The position numbers were made by a program, and so were the translations under genes. This document shows, piece after piece, positions 11,216 through 19,223 of a stretch of 24,893 bases of DNA. Every line of letters starts with the position of its first letter. The first letter of the stretch is position 1. The stretch lies in contig JAJECF010000178.1 in NCBI GenBank assembly GCA_022822125.1, positions 1-24,893 of the forward strand, in the 5' to 3' direction. The notes under the pieces are model-generated. The model searched no databases. It saw only the letters and a program-made list of their open reading frames with translations, and had not been told where the DNA came from. Origin of the DNA: Alphaproteobacteria bacterium. Its GTDB lineage: Bacteria; Pseudomonadota; Alphaproteobacteria; Bin95.

Positions 11216-12559
11216 TCAGTCGCCGGAGGACCGGCGGTCGCGCCGCATGCGCAGCCGGGCGGCCCAGCCCTTGCGTTCGGTCTGCTGCGCGCGTTCCACC
11301 ACCAGCGCATCCGCTTCGACATTGCGGCTCACAGTCGAGCCCGCCCCGACCACTGCGCCGGGGCCGACGGAAACCGGGGCCACCAGCGCCGAGTTGGAGC
11401 CGATGAAGGCGCCCGCGCCGATTTCGGTCCGGTGCTTGCGGAAGCCGTCATAATTGCAGGTGATCGCGCCGGCGCCGATATTGGCGTCCGCGCCGACATG
11501 CGCATCGCCGATATAGGCGAGATGGTTCGCCTTGGCGCCCGCCTCCAGCACGGCGTTCTTCACCTCGACGAAATTGCCGACCCCCGCGCCGGGCCCGATA
11601 TCCGCGCCGGGCCTGAGCCGGGCATAGGGGCCCACGCGCGCGCCGCTTCGCACCACAGCGCCTTTCAGATGGCAGAACGCCCGGATATCGACATCGTCCT
11701 CGACCGTCACCCCGGTCAGGAACACGTTATGCGGGCCGACGGTCACATCCCTGCCAAAGCGCGTATCGTGGCTGAGATAGACGGTCTCCGGCATTGTCAT
11801 CGTGACCCCGGCATCGAAGGCGCGCGCCCTCAGCCGGCGCTGCATGACGGCCTCGGCGCGGGCGAGCTCGGCGCGCGAGTTGACGCCGAGCGCCTCCTCC
11901 TCGGGCGCTTCGACCAGCGCCGTCTCCAGCCCGTCCGCCCGCGCCAGCGCCACGAGGTCGGTCAGGTAGTATTCGCCCCTGGCATTGTCGTTGCCGACCC
12001 GGTCGAGCAACGGGAACAGCCGGCGGCCGTCCACCGCCATAATGCCCGCATTGCAGACCGGCAGCGCGCGCATCGCCGGCCCGGCGTCGCGCCATTCCAC
12101 GATCGCCTCCGGCCTGCCCGCCGCGTCGAGGACCACCCGGCCATATTCATTGGCGGCGGCGGGGCGCATTCCCAGCACGGCGACGGCAGCGCCGCCGTCC
12201 ACGGCATCCGCGAGCGCCCGCATCGTCTCCGCCCGGAGGAGCGGTGTGTCCGCGAACAGCACCAGCACCGCATCGTCGAAGCCGGCAAGCAGCTCACGGG
12301 CCGCGAGCACGGCATGTGCGGTGCCGAGCGGCTCCTGCTGCACGACCGCTTCGGCCGGCGCGGCGGCCGCGGCCACCTCCTCCATGCCGGGTCCCGTGAC
12401 GCAGACAACCCGTTCCGGCGCGAGGCCGTCCAGCGTGTCGACCACATGGGCGACCAATTCGCGCCCGGCGACCTCATGCAATGCTTTCGGCTTCGACGAA
12501 CGCATGCGTTCGCCCCTGCCTGCCGCCAGCACCACCGCCGCCGGCGCCCGCCGCGCCAT
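11216..12559 (-). CDS. glmU: bifunctional GlcNAc-1-phosphate uridyltransferase / GlcN-1-phosphate acetyltransferase
   Basis: Catalyses the last two steps to UDP-GlcNAc in the cytoplasm. The 447 residues match the usual length of about 450. The N-terminal nucleotidyltransferase shows VVLAAGRGERMRSSKPKALHEVAG (split family signature, residues 9-32), GTAHAVLAA and EYYLTDLVALA. The C-terminal left-handed beta-helix has hexapeptide repeats and the acetyltransferase signature TCNYDGFRKHRTEIG followed by FIGSNSALVAPVSVGPGAVVG. The ATG at 12559 is chosen because AGGAGG stands 7 bases upstream; a longer in-frame ATG at 12628 has no such site and lies in the intergenic region. Followed by glmS after 18 bp, divergent from gph across 84 bp. 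glmM is not in the window. Confidence 0.97.
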   Translation of the reverse strand: MARRAPAAVVLAAGRGERMRSSKPKALHEVAGRELVAHVVDTLDGLAPERVVCVTGPGMEEVAAAAAPAEAVVQQEPLGTAHAVLAARELLAGFDDAVLVLFADTPLLRAETMRALADAVDGGAAVAVLGMRPAAANEYGRVVLDAAGRPEAIVEWRDAGPAMRALPVCNAGIMAVDGRRLFPLLDRVGNDNARGEYYLTDLVALARADGLETALVEAPEEEALGVNSRAELARAEAVMQRRLRARAFDAGVTMTMPETVYLSHDTRFGRDVTVGPHNVFLTGVTVEDDVDIRAFCHLKGAVVRSGARVGPYARLRPGADIGPGAGVGNFVEVKNAVLEAGAKANHLAYIGDAHVGADANIGAGAITCNYDGFRKHRTEIGAGAFIGSNSALVAPVSVGPGAVVGAGSTVSRNVEADALVVERAQQTERKGWAARLRMRRDRRSSGD

Positions 12560-12643
12560 GTCCTTGCCTCCTGTCCGGGACCCCGAACCTATGCGAAATT
12601 CGTTGCAGCGCAATCGGACGCGGTTCAAGCTTTGTTGCGGATT

Positions 12644-13294
12644 ATGACAATCGACACCATCATCTTCGATCTCGACGGCACGCTGGTGGACAGCGCCGCG
12701 GACATCGCTTTTGCGGCGAATGCGGCGCTGGCGGGCGAGGGCCTCGACCCGGTCACGAGCGAGGACGCCGCGCGCCTCATCGGCGACGGCGCGCGCAAGG
12801 CCGTCGAGTGCGCCTTCGCGCTGCGCGGCGGCCCCGTGGACGAGGACGCGCTAGACCGCGGCGCGCGCGCCTTCGCCAGGGCCTATGTCGATCCGGGCCA
12901 GCCGGTCCTCGGGCGGCTCTATCCGGATGTCGAGGAAACGCTGGCGTGGCTGGCGGCGGCCGGCCTCAAGCTTGGGGTCTGCACCAACAAACCGCGGGCG
13001 GCGGCCGACCGCACCCTCTCCGCGCTCGGCATCGGGGGCCGGTTCCGCGCGCTGGTCGGCGGCGACTGCGTCCCGTTCCGCAAACCCGATCCGCGCCATC
13101 TGCTCGCCTGTCTGGCGCGGCTCGGCAGCCCGCCCGCCACAGCGGCGCTGGTCGGCGATTCGCGGAACGACGAGGAAGCGGCGCTGGGGGCGGGGGCGTT
13201 GTTCGTCGGCGTCGGCTACGGCTACGGTCGGCCTTGCGGCGCCGCGCCCCTGCTTGAGCGTTTCTCGGACATCCCGCAAGCGCTCGGCCTCTGA
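12644..13294 (+). CDS. gph: phosphoglycolate phosphatase-like HAD hydrolase
   Basis: HAD-superfamily phosphatase of 216 residues. Motif I IIFDLDGTLVDS (nucleophile D9, acid/base D11), motif II around VCTNKP, motif III FRKPDP and motif IV LVGDSRNDEEAA are all present, with a helical cap between I and II (LIGDGARKAV is typical of Gph). The likely reaction is dephosphorylation of 2-phosphoglycolate from DNA repair or metabolism, but HAD specificity cannot be read from motifs, so the symbol is provisional. The ATG at 12644 gives the standard MTIDTIIFDLDG start; an in-frame TTG lies 12 bases upstream and no clear ribosome binding site serves either. Divergent from glmU, followed by the crotonase gene after 34 bp. 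Confidence 0.88.
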   Translation: MTIDTIIFDLDGTLVDSAADIAFAANAALAGEGLDPVTSEDAARLIGDGARKAVECAFALRGGPVDEDALDRGARAFARAYVDPGQPVLGRLYPDVEETLAWLAAAGLKLGVCTNKPRAAADRTLSALGIGGRFRALVGGDCVPFRKPDPRHLLACLARLGSPPATAALVGDSRNDEEAALGAGALFVGVGYGYGRPCGAAPLLERFSDIPQALGL

Positions 13295-13328
13295 CCTCTT
13301 CCCCCAGCCGACAAGGACCGTTCCCCAA

Positions 13329-14129
13329 ATGGCTTACGATTATGTCTCCATCCGGCGCGACGGCCGCGTCGCGACCGTCACCTTCGACCGGGGCAACCGG
13401 CTGAACCCCCTGTCGCTCCAGGCGATCGAGGAGCTGACCGACGCGGCGCTCGGCTTCCGCGACGACCTCGAAACCTCGGCTGTCGTGCTGCGCACGCCCG
13501 AGGGCAGCGGCTTCTCCGCCGGGCGCGACCTCGCGGACCCCGCAATGGAGCTGCGCCGCGACAAGCCGATTCTGGCGCGGCGCCATGCGGCCGGGGCAGG
13601 CAAGCGCCTCTGCGCCGCTTGGGAGGGGCTGGAGCAATTCACCATCGCCGCCATAGAGCGGTTCGCCATCGGCGGCGGGCTGGCGCTGGCGGCCGCCTTC
13701 GACCTTCGCGTGATGGGGCGGGGCGCGCATTTCCGCGCGCCGGAAGTGGCGCTCGGCCTTTCCATGAGCTGGGGCACGATCCCGCGCCTCGTCGCGCTTG
13801 TGGGCCCGGCCCGCGCCAAGCAGATCCTCTGCCTCGGCAACGATCGCATCGAGGCGGCGGACGCGCTCGCCTGGGGGCTGGCGCAGGAGGTGGTGGAGGA
13901 CGGCAAGGCGGCCGAGCGCGCGCTCGAACTCGCTGCCCGCGCCGCCGCCATGCCGCCCGTGCCGCTGCGCATGACCAAGACCACGGTGAACGCCATTGCC
14001 GGCGCGCTTGCCGGGGCCGCCATCCACATGGACACGGAGGAAGTCATGCTGACCGAGCTCACGGAGGATTTCGCCGAGGGCGTCGCCGCCTTCCGCGAAT
14101 CGCGCCCGGCGAATTTCCGGGGAGCTTGA
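13329..14129 (+). CDS. enoyl-CoA hydratase/isomerase (crotonase) family protein
   Basis: A 266-residue crotonase-fold protein, expected to bind an acyl-CoA thioester. The oxyanion-hole segments FSAGRDL (about 62-68) and AIGGGLALA (about 113-121) are clear, and the CoA-binding N-terminal strand VATVTFDRGNRLNPLS is typical. Of the two catalytic glutamates of true hydratases, the first position (after GGG) is Ala119; the second, in APEVALG, is kept as Glu139. That pattern suggests an isomerase or another crotonase reaction rather than classical hydration. AAGGA lies 11 bases before the ATG. It is 34 bp downstream of gph and may be co-transcribed. No other fatty-acid or aromatic-degradation genes are adjacent, so the substrate is unknown. 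Confidence 0.9.
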   Translation: MAYDYVSIRRDGRVATVTFDRGNRLNPLSLQAIEELTDAALGFRDDLETSAVVLRTPEGSGFSAGRDLADPAMELRRDKPILARRHAAGAGKRLCAAWEGLEQFTIAAIERFAIGGGLALAAAFDLRVMGRGAHFRAPEVALGLSMSWGTIPRLVALVGPARAKQILCLGNDRIEAADALAWGLAQEVVEDGKAAERALELAARAAAMPPVPLRMTKTTVNAIAGALAGAAIHMDTEEVMLTELTEDFAEGVAAFRESRPANFRGA

Positions 14130-14152
14130 ACGGAGGCGGCGGAAGCGCTGCG

Positions 14153-14551
14153 CTACCTCTCCGGAGGCATGCGCCGCAGGATATCGTTCACCTTGCCGTC
14201 AATTATCCGGCGCTCGGCCTTGGCGTCCGCGAGGCCTGTATCGATCTTCTCCCGGAGAGACGCCTGGCCTTCCTCCAGCGCGATCAGGCGGGTTTCGATG
14301 ACGCCGATGCGGGCGTTCATGTCGTGGATGGACAGTGCAATCCAGCCGAGCAGCGCCAGCAGGCCGGCCGCCAGGATGGGCAGCAACCAGTCCCTGTAGG
14401 ATGCGGCGCTGCGCGCTGCAACGGCTCCCGCGAGGGCGGCGGCGACATCGGACTGGATGCCCTGCCGTTCGAGCTCACTGCGGATGCGGTCCTGCGATAC
14501 GGTCGCCACGGCGTTCGTTTCTCCCCGGCCCTTCGCGGGCCCGGTCTCCAT
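14153..14551 (-). CDS. small membrane protein with C-terminal coiled coil
   Basis: A 132-residue protein I do not recognise. A hydrophilic N-terminus (about 1-53) is followed by one strong hydrophobic segment (about 54-74, WLLPILAAGLLALLGWIALSI-like). A charged, heptad-like region (about 76-127, IGVIETRLIALEEGQASLRE and onward) then predicts a coiled coil. The ATG at 14551 follows AGGA with a short spacing; the frame is open far upstream, but that part is antisense to dgt, and no better start is seen. It is convergent with the crotonase gene (23 bp between stops) and divergent from the dgt operon. Topology suggests a bitopic anchor with an oligomerising tail. Base composition is like the neighbours, so this appears native. 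Confidence 0.65.
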   Translation of the reverse strand: METGPAKGRGETNAVATVSQDRIRSELERQGIQSDVAAALAGAVAARSAASYRDWLLPILAAGLLALLGWIALSIHDMNARIGVIETRLIALEEGQASLREKIDTGLADAKAERRIIDGKVNDILRRMPPER

Positions 14552-14659
14552 TATTCCTGAAACATAAGCATGGCCTGCTGTAGCGCGCAAGAACGAAAAC
14601 GGACCGCTAGCCCTCGGAAGCCCCGTGATGCTATGTTGCGGGCCGCCGGGCGGGGTGTC

Positions 14660-14673
14660 GGGGCGGAAGCCCC
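14660..14673 (+). promoter_or_regulatory. GC hairpin with GGAA tetraloop in the dgt leader
   Basis: GGGGC-GGAA-GCCCC forms a perfect 5-bp stem closed by a GNRA-type tetraloop. It ends only a few bases before an AAAAGG ribosome binding site for the leader ORF at 14688. It is not followed by a T run, so it is not a terminator. It may shield or present the ribosome binding site, or stabilise the mRNA. Confidence 0.45.
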
Positions 14674-14687
14674 TAAAAGGACAGCGC

Positions 14688-14738
14688 ATGACCGACAGGA
14701 TGGGCGAAAGCGGCGGCGCGGCCGGCCGGCGGCGATGA
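14688..14738 (+). CDS. possible 16-residue leader peptide upstream of dgt
   Basis: ATG at 14688 follows AAAAGGACAGCGC, a much better ribosome binding site than any in front of dgt. The frame MTDRMGESGGAAGRRR ends in a TGA that overlaps the dgt ATG as ATGA (14735-14738). This layout is typical of translational coupling: ribosomes finishing the leader would restart on dgt. It may alternatively be a chance mini-ORF. No regulatory codon run is apparent except the terminal Arg-Arg-Arg. Confidence 0.4.
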   Translation: MTDRMGESGGAAGRRR

Positions 14739-15898
14739 ACGCGCCGCTCGCGCCCTACGCCTCCTCGCCCTCCGCCGGACGGGGCCGGCGCCATCCGGAG
14801 CCGGAGGCCGCAGACCGCACGCCTTTCCAGCGCGACCGCGACCGCATCCTGCATTCCGCCGCCTTCCGCCGGCTGCAACACAAGACGCAGGTATTCGTCT
14901 CGCATGAGGGCGACCATTACCGCAGCCGGCTCACCCACTCGCTCGAAGTCGCCCAGATCGCGCGCAGCATCTGCCGGAGCCTGGCGCTGGAGGAAACGCT
15001 GGCGGAGACGCTGGCGCTGGCCCATGACCTCGGCCACACGCCTTTCGGCCATGCCGGCGAAGCCGCGCTCGATCGCGCGCTCGCCGGCTGCGGCGGCTTC
15101 GACCACAATGTGCAGACGCTCCGCATCGTCACGCGGCTGGAAGCGCGCTATGCGGCCTTTGACGGCCTGAACCCGACCTGGGAGACCCTGGAAGGGCTTG
15201 CCAAGCATAACGGCCCGGTCGCGCCCGACGCCGTTCCCGCGCCCCTTGCGAATCTGGACGGCGAACTGGCCCTCCGCCTCAGCGAGTGGCCCGGCCTCGA
15301 AGCGCAGGCGGCCGCGCTCGCCGACGACATCGCCTACAACAACCATGACATCGACGACGGCGTGCGCTCCGGGCTGCTCTGCCTCGACGACCTGCGCGGC
15401 CTGCCGCTGTTCGGCGAGGCCATCGCCGAGGTGGAGGCATGCCATGGCAAGCTGCCGCCGGCGCGCCTGATCCACGAGACGGTCCGCCGGGGCGTGCGCG
15501 CCATGGTGGCCGACACCGTGGCCGAGACGCGCCGCCGGCTCTGCGAGGCCCGACCCGAGACCGCCGACGATGTGCGCCGGGCGGGCCGCCCCCTGGTCGC
15601 TTTCTCGGAAGGCATGGCGGAGACCGACCGGACGCTCAAGGCGTTCATGCGCGAGCGGCTCTTCCGCCACCCCCATATCGAGGCGGAGACCGGGAGGGCC
15701 CGAAGCGTGGTGACGGACCTGTTCGGCGCGCTCTCCGCCCGGCCCGGGGCGCTGCCCGAGGAATGGCGCCGCCGCGCGGACGGCGTGGACGCCTGCCGGA
15801 CGGCGCGCGTCGTTGCGGACTATATTGCCGGCATGACGGACCGGTTCGCGGACAGCGAGCATGCCCGCCTCTGCAAGGGAGGACGCGCACCCCGATGA
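14735..15898 (+). CDS. dgt: deoxyguanosinetriphosphate triphosphohydrolase-like protein
   Basis: HD-domain dNTP triphosphohydrolase of 387 residues, which would release tripolyphosphate from dNTPs and help set pool sizes. The family N-terminus LAPYASSPSAGRGRRHPEPE and RTPFQRDRDRILHSAAFRRLQHKTQVF is clear. The HD metal site reads as the His in RLTHSLEVAQ, the His-Asp in LAHDLGHTPFGHAGE, and a later Asp in ADDIAYNNHDIDDG. ATG at 14735 is chosen because it gives the family start; the longer in-frame ATG at 14570 adds a low-quality tail. It has no ribosome binding site of its own and overlaps the stop of a 16-codon leader. argS overlaps its stop by 4 bp. Length and type match the short alphaproteobacterial Dgt-like group. 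Confidence 0.95.
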   Translation: MNAPLAPYASSPSAGRGRRHPEPEAADRTPFQRDRDRILHSAAFRRLQHKTQVFVSHEGDHYRSRLTHSLEVAQIARSICRSLALEETLAETLALAHDLGHTPFGHAGEAALDRALAGCGGFDHNVQTLRIVTRLEARYAAFDGLNPTWETLEGLAKHNGPVAPDAVPAPLANLDGELALRLSEWPGLEAQAAALADDIAYNNHDIDDGVRSGLLCLDDLRGLPLFGEAIAEVEACHGKLPPARLIHETVRRGVRAMVADTVAETRRRLCEARPETADDVRRAGRPLVAFSEGMAETDRTLKAFMRERLFRHPHIEAETGRARSVVTDLFGALSARPGALPEEWRRRADGVDACRTARVVADYIAGMTDRFADSEHARLCKGGRAPR

Positions 15899-17601
15899 AT
15901 GTCTTTCGCGAACTCGGACAGGCCGTGAGCGCCGCCCTCCGCGAGGTGGCGGACGGGCTGGATGCGCCCGCCGCGGGCGTGGAGCTGCCGCGCGACCCGG
16001 CGCATGGGGATTTCGCCACCAATGCGGCGATGACGGCCGCCCGCGCGGCCGCCATGAAGCCCCGGGACCTCGCCGAAGCGCTGTCGGAGCGCCTTCGCGC
16101 CGACGGGAGGGTCGCAAGCGCGGAGGTTGCCGGCCCCGGTTTCGTCAATCTGCGCATGACGCCGGAATTCTGGCGGGCGCGGATTCCGGCAATCCTCGAG
16201 GCGGGTCCGGCTTACGGGGACTCGGATATCGGCGCCGGCCGGCGGGTCAATGTCGAATATGTCTCCACCAACCCGACCGGGCCGCTGCATGTCGGCCATG
16301 CGCGGGGCGCCGTGTTCGGCGATGCGCTCGCCCGCCTGCTCGCCAGGGCGGGGTATGACGTCACCACCGAGTATTACATCAACGATGCCGGCGCGCAGGT
16401 GGATGCGCTCGCCCGCTCCGTCCACCACCGTTATCTGGAGGCGCTGGGCGCGACGCCGGGGCCGATGGCGGAGGACATGTATCCCGGCGACTATCTGATC
16501 CCTGTGGGCGCCGCGCTCGCGGAGGAATTCGGTCCGCGCTACCGGGATGCCGGCGAGTCCGAGTGGCTCGCGCCCTTCCGCGAGCGCGCCGTCGCTGCGA
16601 TGATGGCGACGATCCGCGAGGACCTTGCCGCCGCCGGCATCGAGCAGGAGGTGTTCGCCTCGGAGCGCGCGCTGGTCGAATCCGGCGGCGTCGAGCGCGC
16701 CGTCGCCGGGCTGGAGCAAAAGGGGCTGGTCTATTGGGGCGTGCTGGACCCGCCCAGGGGCAAGAGGCCGGACGACTGGGAGCCCGGCCGCCGGCAGATG
16801 CTGTTCCGCTCGACCGCGGCCGGCGACGATGTGGACCGGCCGCTCAGGAAATCCGATGGCGGCTGGACCTATTTCGCCTCCGATATCGCCTACCATATGG
16901 ACAAGGCGGCGCGCGGCTTCGAAGAGCTGATCGATGTCTGGGGCGCCGACCATGGCGGCTATGTCAAGCGGATGCAGGCGGCCGTGTCGGCCGCGACCGA
17001 CGCCAGGCTCGATGTGAAGATCTGCCAGCTGGTGCGCGTGCTGCGCGGCGGCGAACTGGTGCGCATGTCGAAGCGCAGCGGCGATTTCGTCACCCTGCGC
17101 GAGGCCGTGGACGAGGTCGGGCGGGATGCGCTGCGCTTCCTGATGCTGACCCGGCGCAACGACGCGCCGCTCGATTTCGACCTTGCCCAGGCGGTGGCGC
17201 AGTCGCGCGACAATCCGGTGTTCTATGTCCAGTATGCCCATGCCCGCTGCTGCTCCGTGCTGCGCCACGGCGAGGGGATCGGGCCGGCGAGCGCGGAAGA
17301 CCTGGCCCGGCTCGAGGAACCCGAGGAACTGGCGCTGATCCGGCGCCTGGCGGCCTGGCCGCATGTGGTGGAGGCGGCGGCCGCCGCGCATGAGCCGCAC
17401 CGCGCGGCCTTCTACCTCATGGAGGCCGCGACCGATTTCCACGCGCTCTGGACCAAGGGCCGGGAGAATGCGCGGCTGCGCTTCATCCAGGATGACGACC
17501 CGGCCGGCACCCGCGCCCGGCTGGCGCTGGTGCGCGCGACCGCCGCCGTCATCGCCGGGGGGCTCCGGACGCTCGGCGTCGAGCCGGTAGAGCGGATGTA
17601 G
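15895..17601 (+). CDS. argS: arginyl-tRNA synthetase
   Basis: Class Ia synthetase that charges tRNA-Arg. The 568-residue protein begins with the ArgS-specific N-terminal domain (PRDPAHGDFATNAAM, residues about 30-45), then the catalytic Rossmann fold with the HIGH motif as HVGH in STNPTGPLHVGHARG. The KMSKS-loop equivalent is RMSKRSGDFVTLREAV. The C-terminal anticodon-binding domain starts near VFYVQYAHAR and ends LRTLGVEPVERM. An in-frame open region continues upstream through dgt; ATG at 15895 is chosen from the family N-terminus and the AAGGGAGGA ribosome binding site. It overlaps dgt by 4 bp and the SPOR gene follows after 4 bp, in the order commonly seen in alphaproteobacteria. Confidence 0.98.
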   Translation: MNVFRELGQAVSAALREVADGLDAPAAGVELPRDPAHGDFATNAAMTAARAAAMKPRDLAEALSERLRADGRVASAEVAGPGFVNLRMTPEFWRARIPAILEAGPAYGDSDIGAGRRVNVEYVSTNPTGPLHVGHARGAVFGDALARLLARAGYDVTTEYYINDAGAQVDALARSVHHRYLEALGATPGPMAEDMYPGDYLIPVGAALAEEFGPRYRDAGESEWLAPFRERAVAAMMATIREDLAAAGIEQEVFASERALVESGGVERAVAGLEQKGLVYWGVLDPPRGKRPDDWEPGRRQMLFRSTAAGDDVDRPLRKSDGGWTYFASDIAYHMDKAARGFEELIDVWGADHGGYVKRMQAAVSAATDARLDVKICQLVRVLRGGELVRMSKRSGDFVTLREAVDEVGRDALRFLMLTRRNDAPLDFDLAQAVAQSRDNPVFYVQYAHARCCSVLRHGEGIGPASAEDLARLEEPEELALIRRLAAWPHVVEAAAAAHEPHRAAFYLMEAATDFHALWTKGRENARLRFIQDDDPAGTRARLALVRATAAVIAGGLRTLGVEPVERM

Positions 17602-17605
17602 GGCC

Positions 17606-18280
17606 GTGGCGGCGGCGCCTGACAACCGACGCCACAAGCTCTGGCTGGCCGGTCTGGGCGTCGCTTCGGTTGTCGTCCTCGCAGGGTTGCTGTGGTTGGG
17701 CTATACAGCGCTCAAGGGGAAGGACGACACGGACCTCCCCGTCGTCGCGGCGCCGGAGGGGGATTACAAGGTGGCGCCGAAGGATCCGGGGGGCCTCGAA
17801 GTGGATCATCAGGATGTCAGGATTTACGAGGCTCTGGGGCGCGGCCGGGCGGGCGCAGCGCCCGAGGCCATAGGCCCGTTGCCGGAAGCACCCCGGCCGG
17901 TCATCCCGCCTCCGGCGCCCGCGCCTTCTCCGGACCCGCCCGAAAGCGCCGGGAAGGCCGTGCCCGTGCCGATCCCGGCGCCGCGGAACGACAACGCCGC
18001 CACCGCCGCCCTGTCTGCGCCTGCGGGGCCGCAGCAGGAGGCAACGGGCGGCGGCGTCACCGTGCAACTCGGCGCGTTCGGCACGGAGGCCGCCGCCCGC
18101 GAGGCATGGGGCGCGCTCCGGAAGCGGCATGACGACCTGCTTGGCCGCATGAAGGCGGAATTCGTCCCCGGCGAGGGGGTCGTCCGCGTCCGCGCCGGGC
18201 CGGTCTCGACGGCGGCGCTGGCGCAACTCGTCTGCGAGCAGCTCAAGGCGCGCGATGTCGATTGCTTCATCGTCCGCTGA
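17606..18280 (+). CDS. SPOR-domain inner-membrane protein
   Basis: A 224-residue bitopic protein. A basic N-terminus (NRRHK) leads into one membrane helix (about 12-34), a Pro/Ala-rich periplasmic linker (about 88-125) and a C-terminal SPOR domain (about 145-224, VTVQLGAFGTEAAAREAWGAL through KARDVDCFIVR). SPOR domains bind glycan strands lacking stem peptides at division septa, so a role in septal wall synthesis or remodelling is likely. Start is GTG at 17606, 4 bases after the argS stop. It overlaps nagZ by 26 bp, and its pairing with a wall-recycling enzyme fits. It is not FtsN by recognisable sequence outside SPOR. Confidence 0.9.
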   Translation: MAAAPDNRRHKLWLAGLGVASVVVLAGLLWLGYTALKGKDDTDLPVVAAPEGDYKVAPKDPGGLEVDHQDVRIYEALGRGRAGAAPEAIGPLPEAPRPVIPPPAPAPSPDPPESAGKAVPVPIPAPRNDNAATAALSAPAGPQQEATGGGVTVQLGAFGTEAAAREAWGALRKRHDDLLGRMKAEFVPGEGVVRVRAGPVSTAALAQLVCEQLKARDVDCFIVR

Positions 18281-19223
18281 GCGGACCAGCGCGCGCCGGG
18301 CGCCGCTTGCGGCCGTCTTCGGCTGCGCGGGCCCTGTGCTCGCCGCCCGGGAGCGGGATTTTTTCCGTGATGCGGACCCGCTCGGCTTCATCCTTTTCGA
18401 GCGCAATCTCGGGGATGCCGCCGCCATCCGCCGGCTGACGGCCGAACTCCGCGACGCCGTGGACGACCCCGGCGCGCCCGTGCTGATCGACCAGGAAGGC
18501 GGGCGCGTGTCCCGGCTCGGCCCGCCCGCCTGGCCGGCCTTTCCCTCCGCCGCCCGGCTCGCCGAAGGGCCGGTCGCCGCGACGCGGGCGACGGCGCGCG
18601 CCATCGGCGGGATGCTGGCCGGGCTGGGCCTGGATGTGAACTGCGCCCCGGTCGGGGATGTCCATGCGCCGGGCCTCACCCACGAGGTGATCGGCGAGCG
18701 CGCCTTCTCCAGCGACCCCGCCATTGTCGCGGCCCATGCCCGCGCCTGTGCCGAGGGCCTCCGGGACGCGGGCGTGCTGCCGGTGCTCAAGCACCTGCCG
18801 GGACACGGGCGGGCCGCAGCCGACAGCCATGAGACCCTGCCGGAGACCGATGACGACGAGCCGTCCGTTGCGGCCTTCTCCGCGTTGGCCGACCTGCCGG
18901 TCGGCATGACCGCCCATGTGCTCTACCGCAATTGGGACGCCCGGCTGCCGGCAACGCTGTCGCCGGCGGTGATCGGGGATATCGTGCGCGGGCGCATCGG
19001 CTTTGACGGGCTGTTGCTCACCGACGACCTGTCCATGCGCGCGCTGGACGGCCCGCTCGGCGAGAGGGCCCGCCGGGCGCTCGACGCCGGTTGCGACATC
19101 GCGCTCCACTGCAACGGCGATCCCGCCGAGATGGCGGCGGTTGCGGCGGCGGCGGGCCCGATGACGCCGGCGGCGGCAGCGCGCTGGCGGCGCGCTCGAA
19201 ACTGGCTGGAGGCACCGTCGTGA
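18255..19223 (+). CDS. nagZ: beta-N-acetylhexosaminidase (GH3)
   Basis: Cytoplasmic glycosidase that removes GlcNAc from imported muropeptides in peptidoglycan recycling. The 322-residue GH3 protein has VLIDQEGGRVSRLG (about 76-89), KHLPGHGRAAADSHETLP (about 179-196; the catalytic Asp-His dyad of NagZ lies in the DSH) and GLLLTDDLSMRAL (about 252-264; catalytic nucleophile Asp in the TDD). It is slightly shorter than E. coli NagZ (341). ATG at 18255 lies inside the SPOR gene, a 26-bp overlap; the next downstream starts would remove part of the first strand. The stop overlaps the GTG of the following M50 gene as GTGA. NagZ products can induce AmpC in some bacteria, but no ampR/ampC is seen here. 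Confidence 0.96.
   Translation: MSIASSSAERTSARRAPLAAVFGCAGPVLAARERDFFRDADPLGFILFERNLGDAAAIRRLTAELRDAVDDPGAPVLIDQEGGRVSRLGPPAWPAFPSAARLAEGPVAATRATARAIGGMLAGLGLDVNCAPVGDVHAPGLTHEVIGERAFSSDPAIVAAHARACAEGLRDAGVLPVLKHLPGHGRAAADSHETLPETDDDEPSVAAFSALADLPVGMTAHVLYRNWDARLPATLSPAVIGDIVRGRIGFDGLLLTDDLSMRALDGPLGERARRALDAGCDIALHCNGDPAEMAAVAAAAGPMTPAAAARWRRARNWLEAPS

Noticed and set aside
9443..12643. Plus-strand open frame of over 1000 codons leading into gph
   Set aside because: It is antisense to glmS and glmU. Only the last part from 12644 has HAD motifs, so gph alone is real.
15820..17637. A 605-codon open frame on the minus strand
   Set aside because: Antisense to argS, low complexity, no motifs; a shadow of strong third-position G/C bias.
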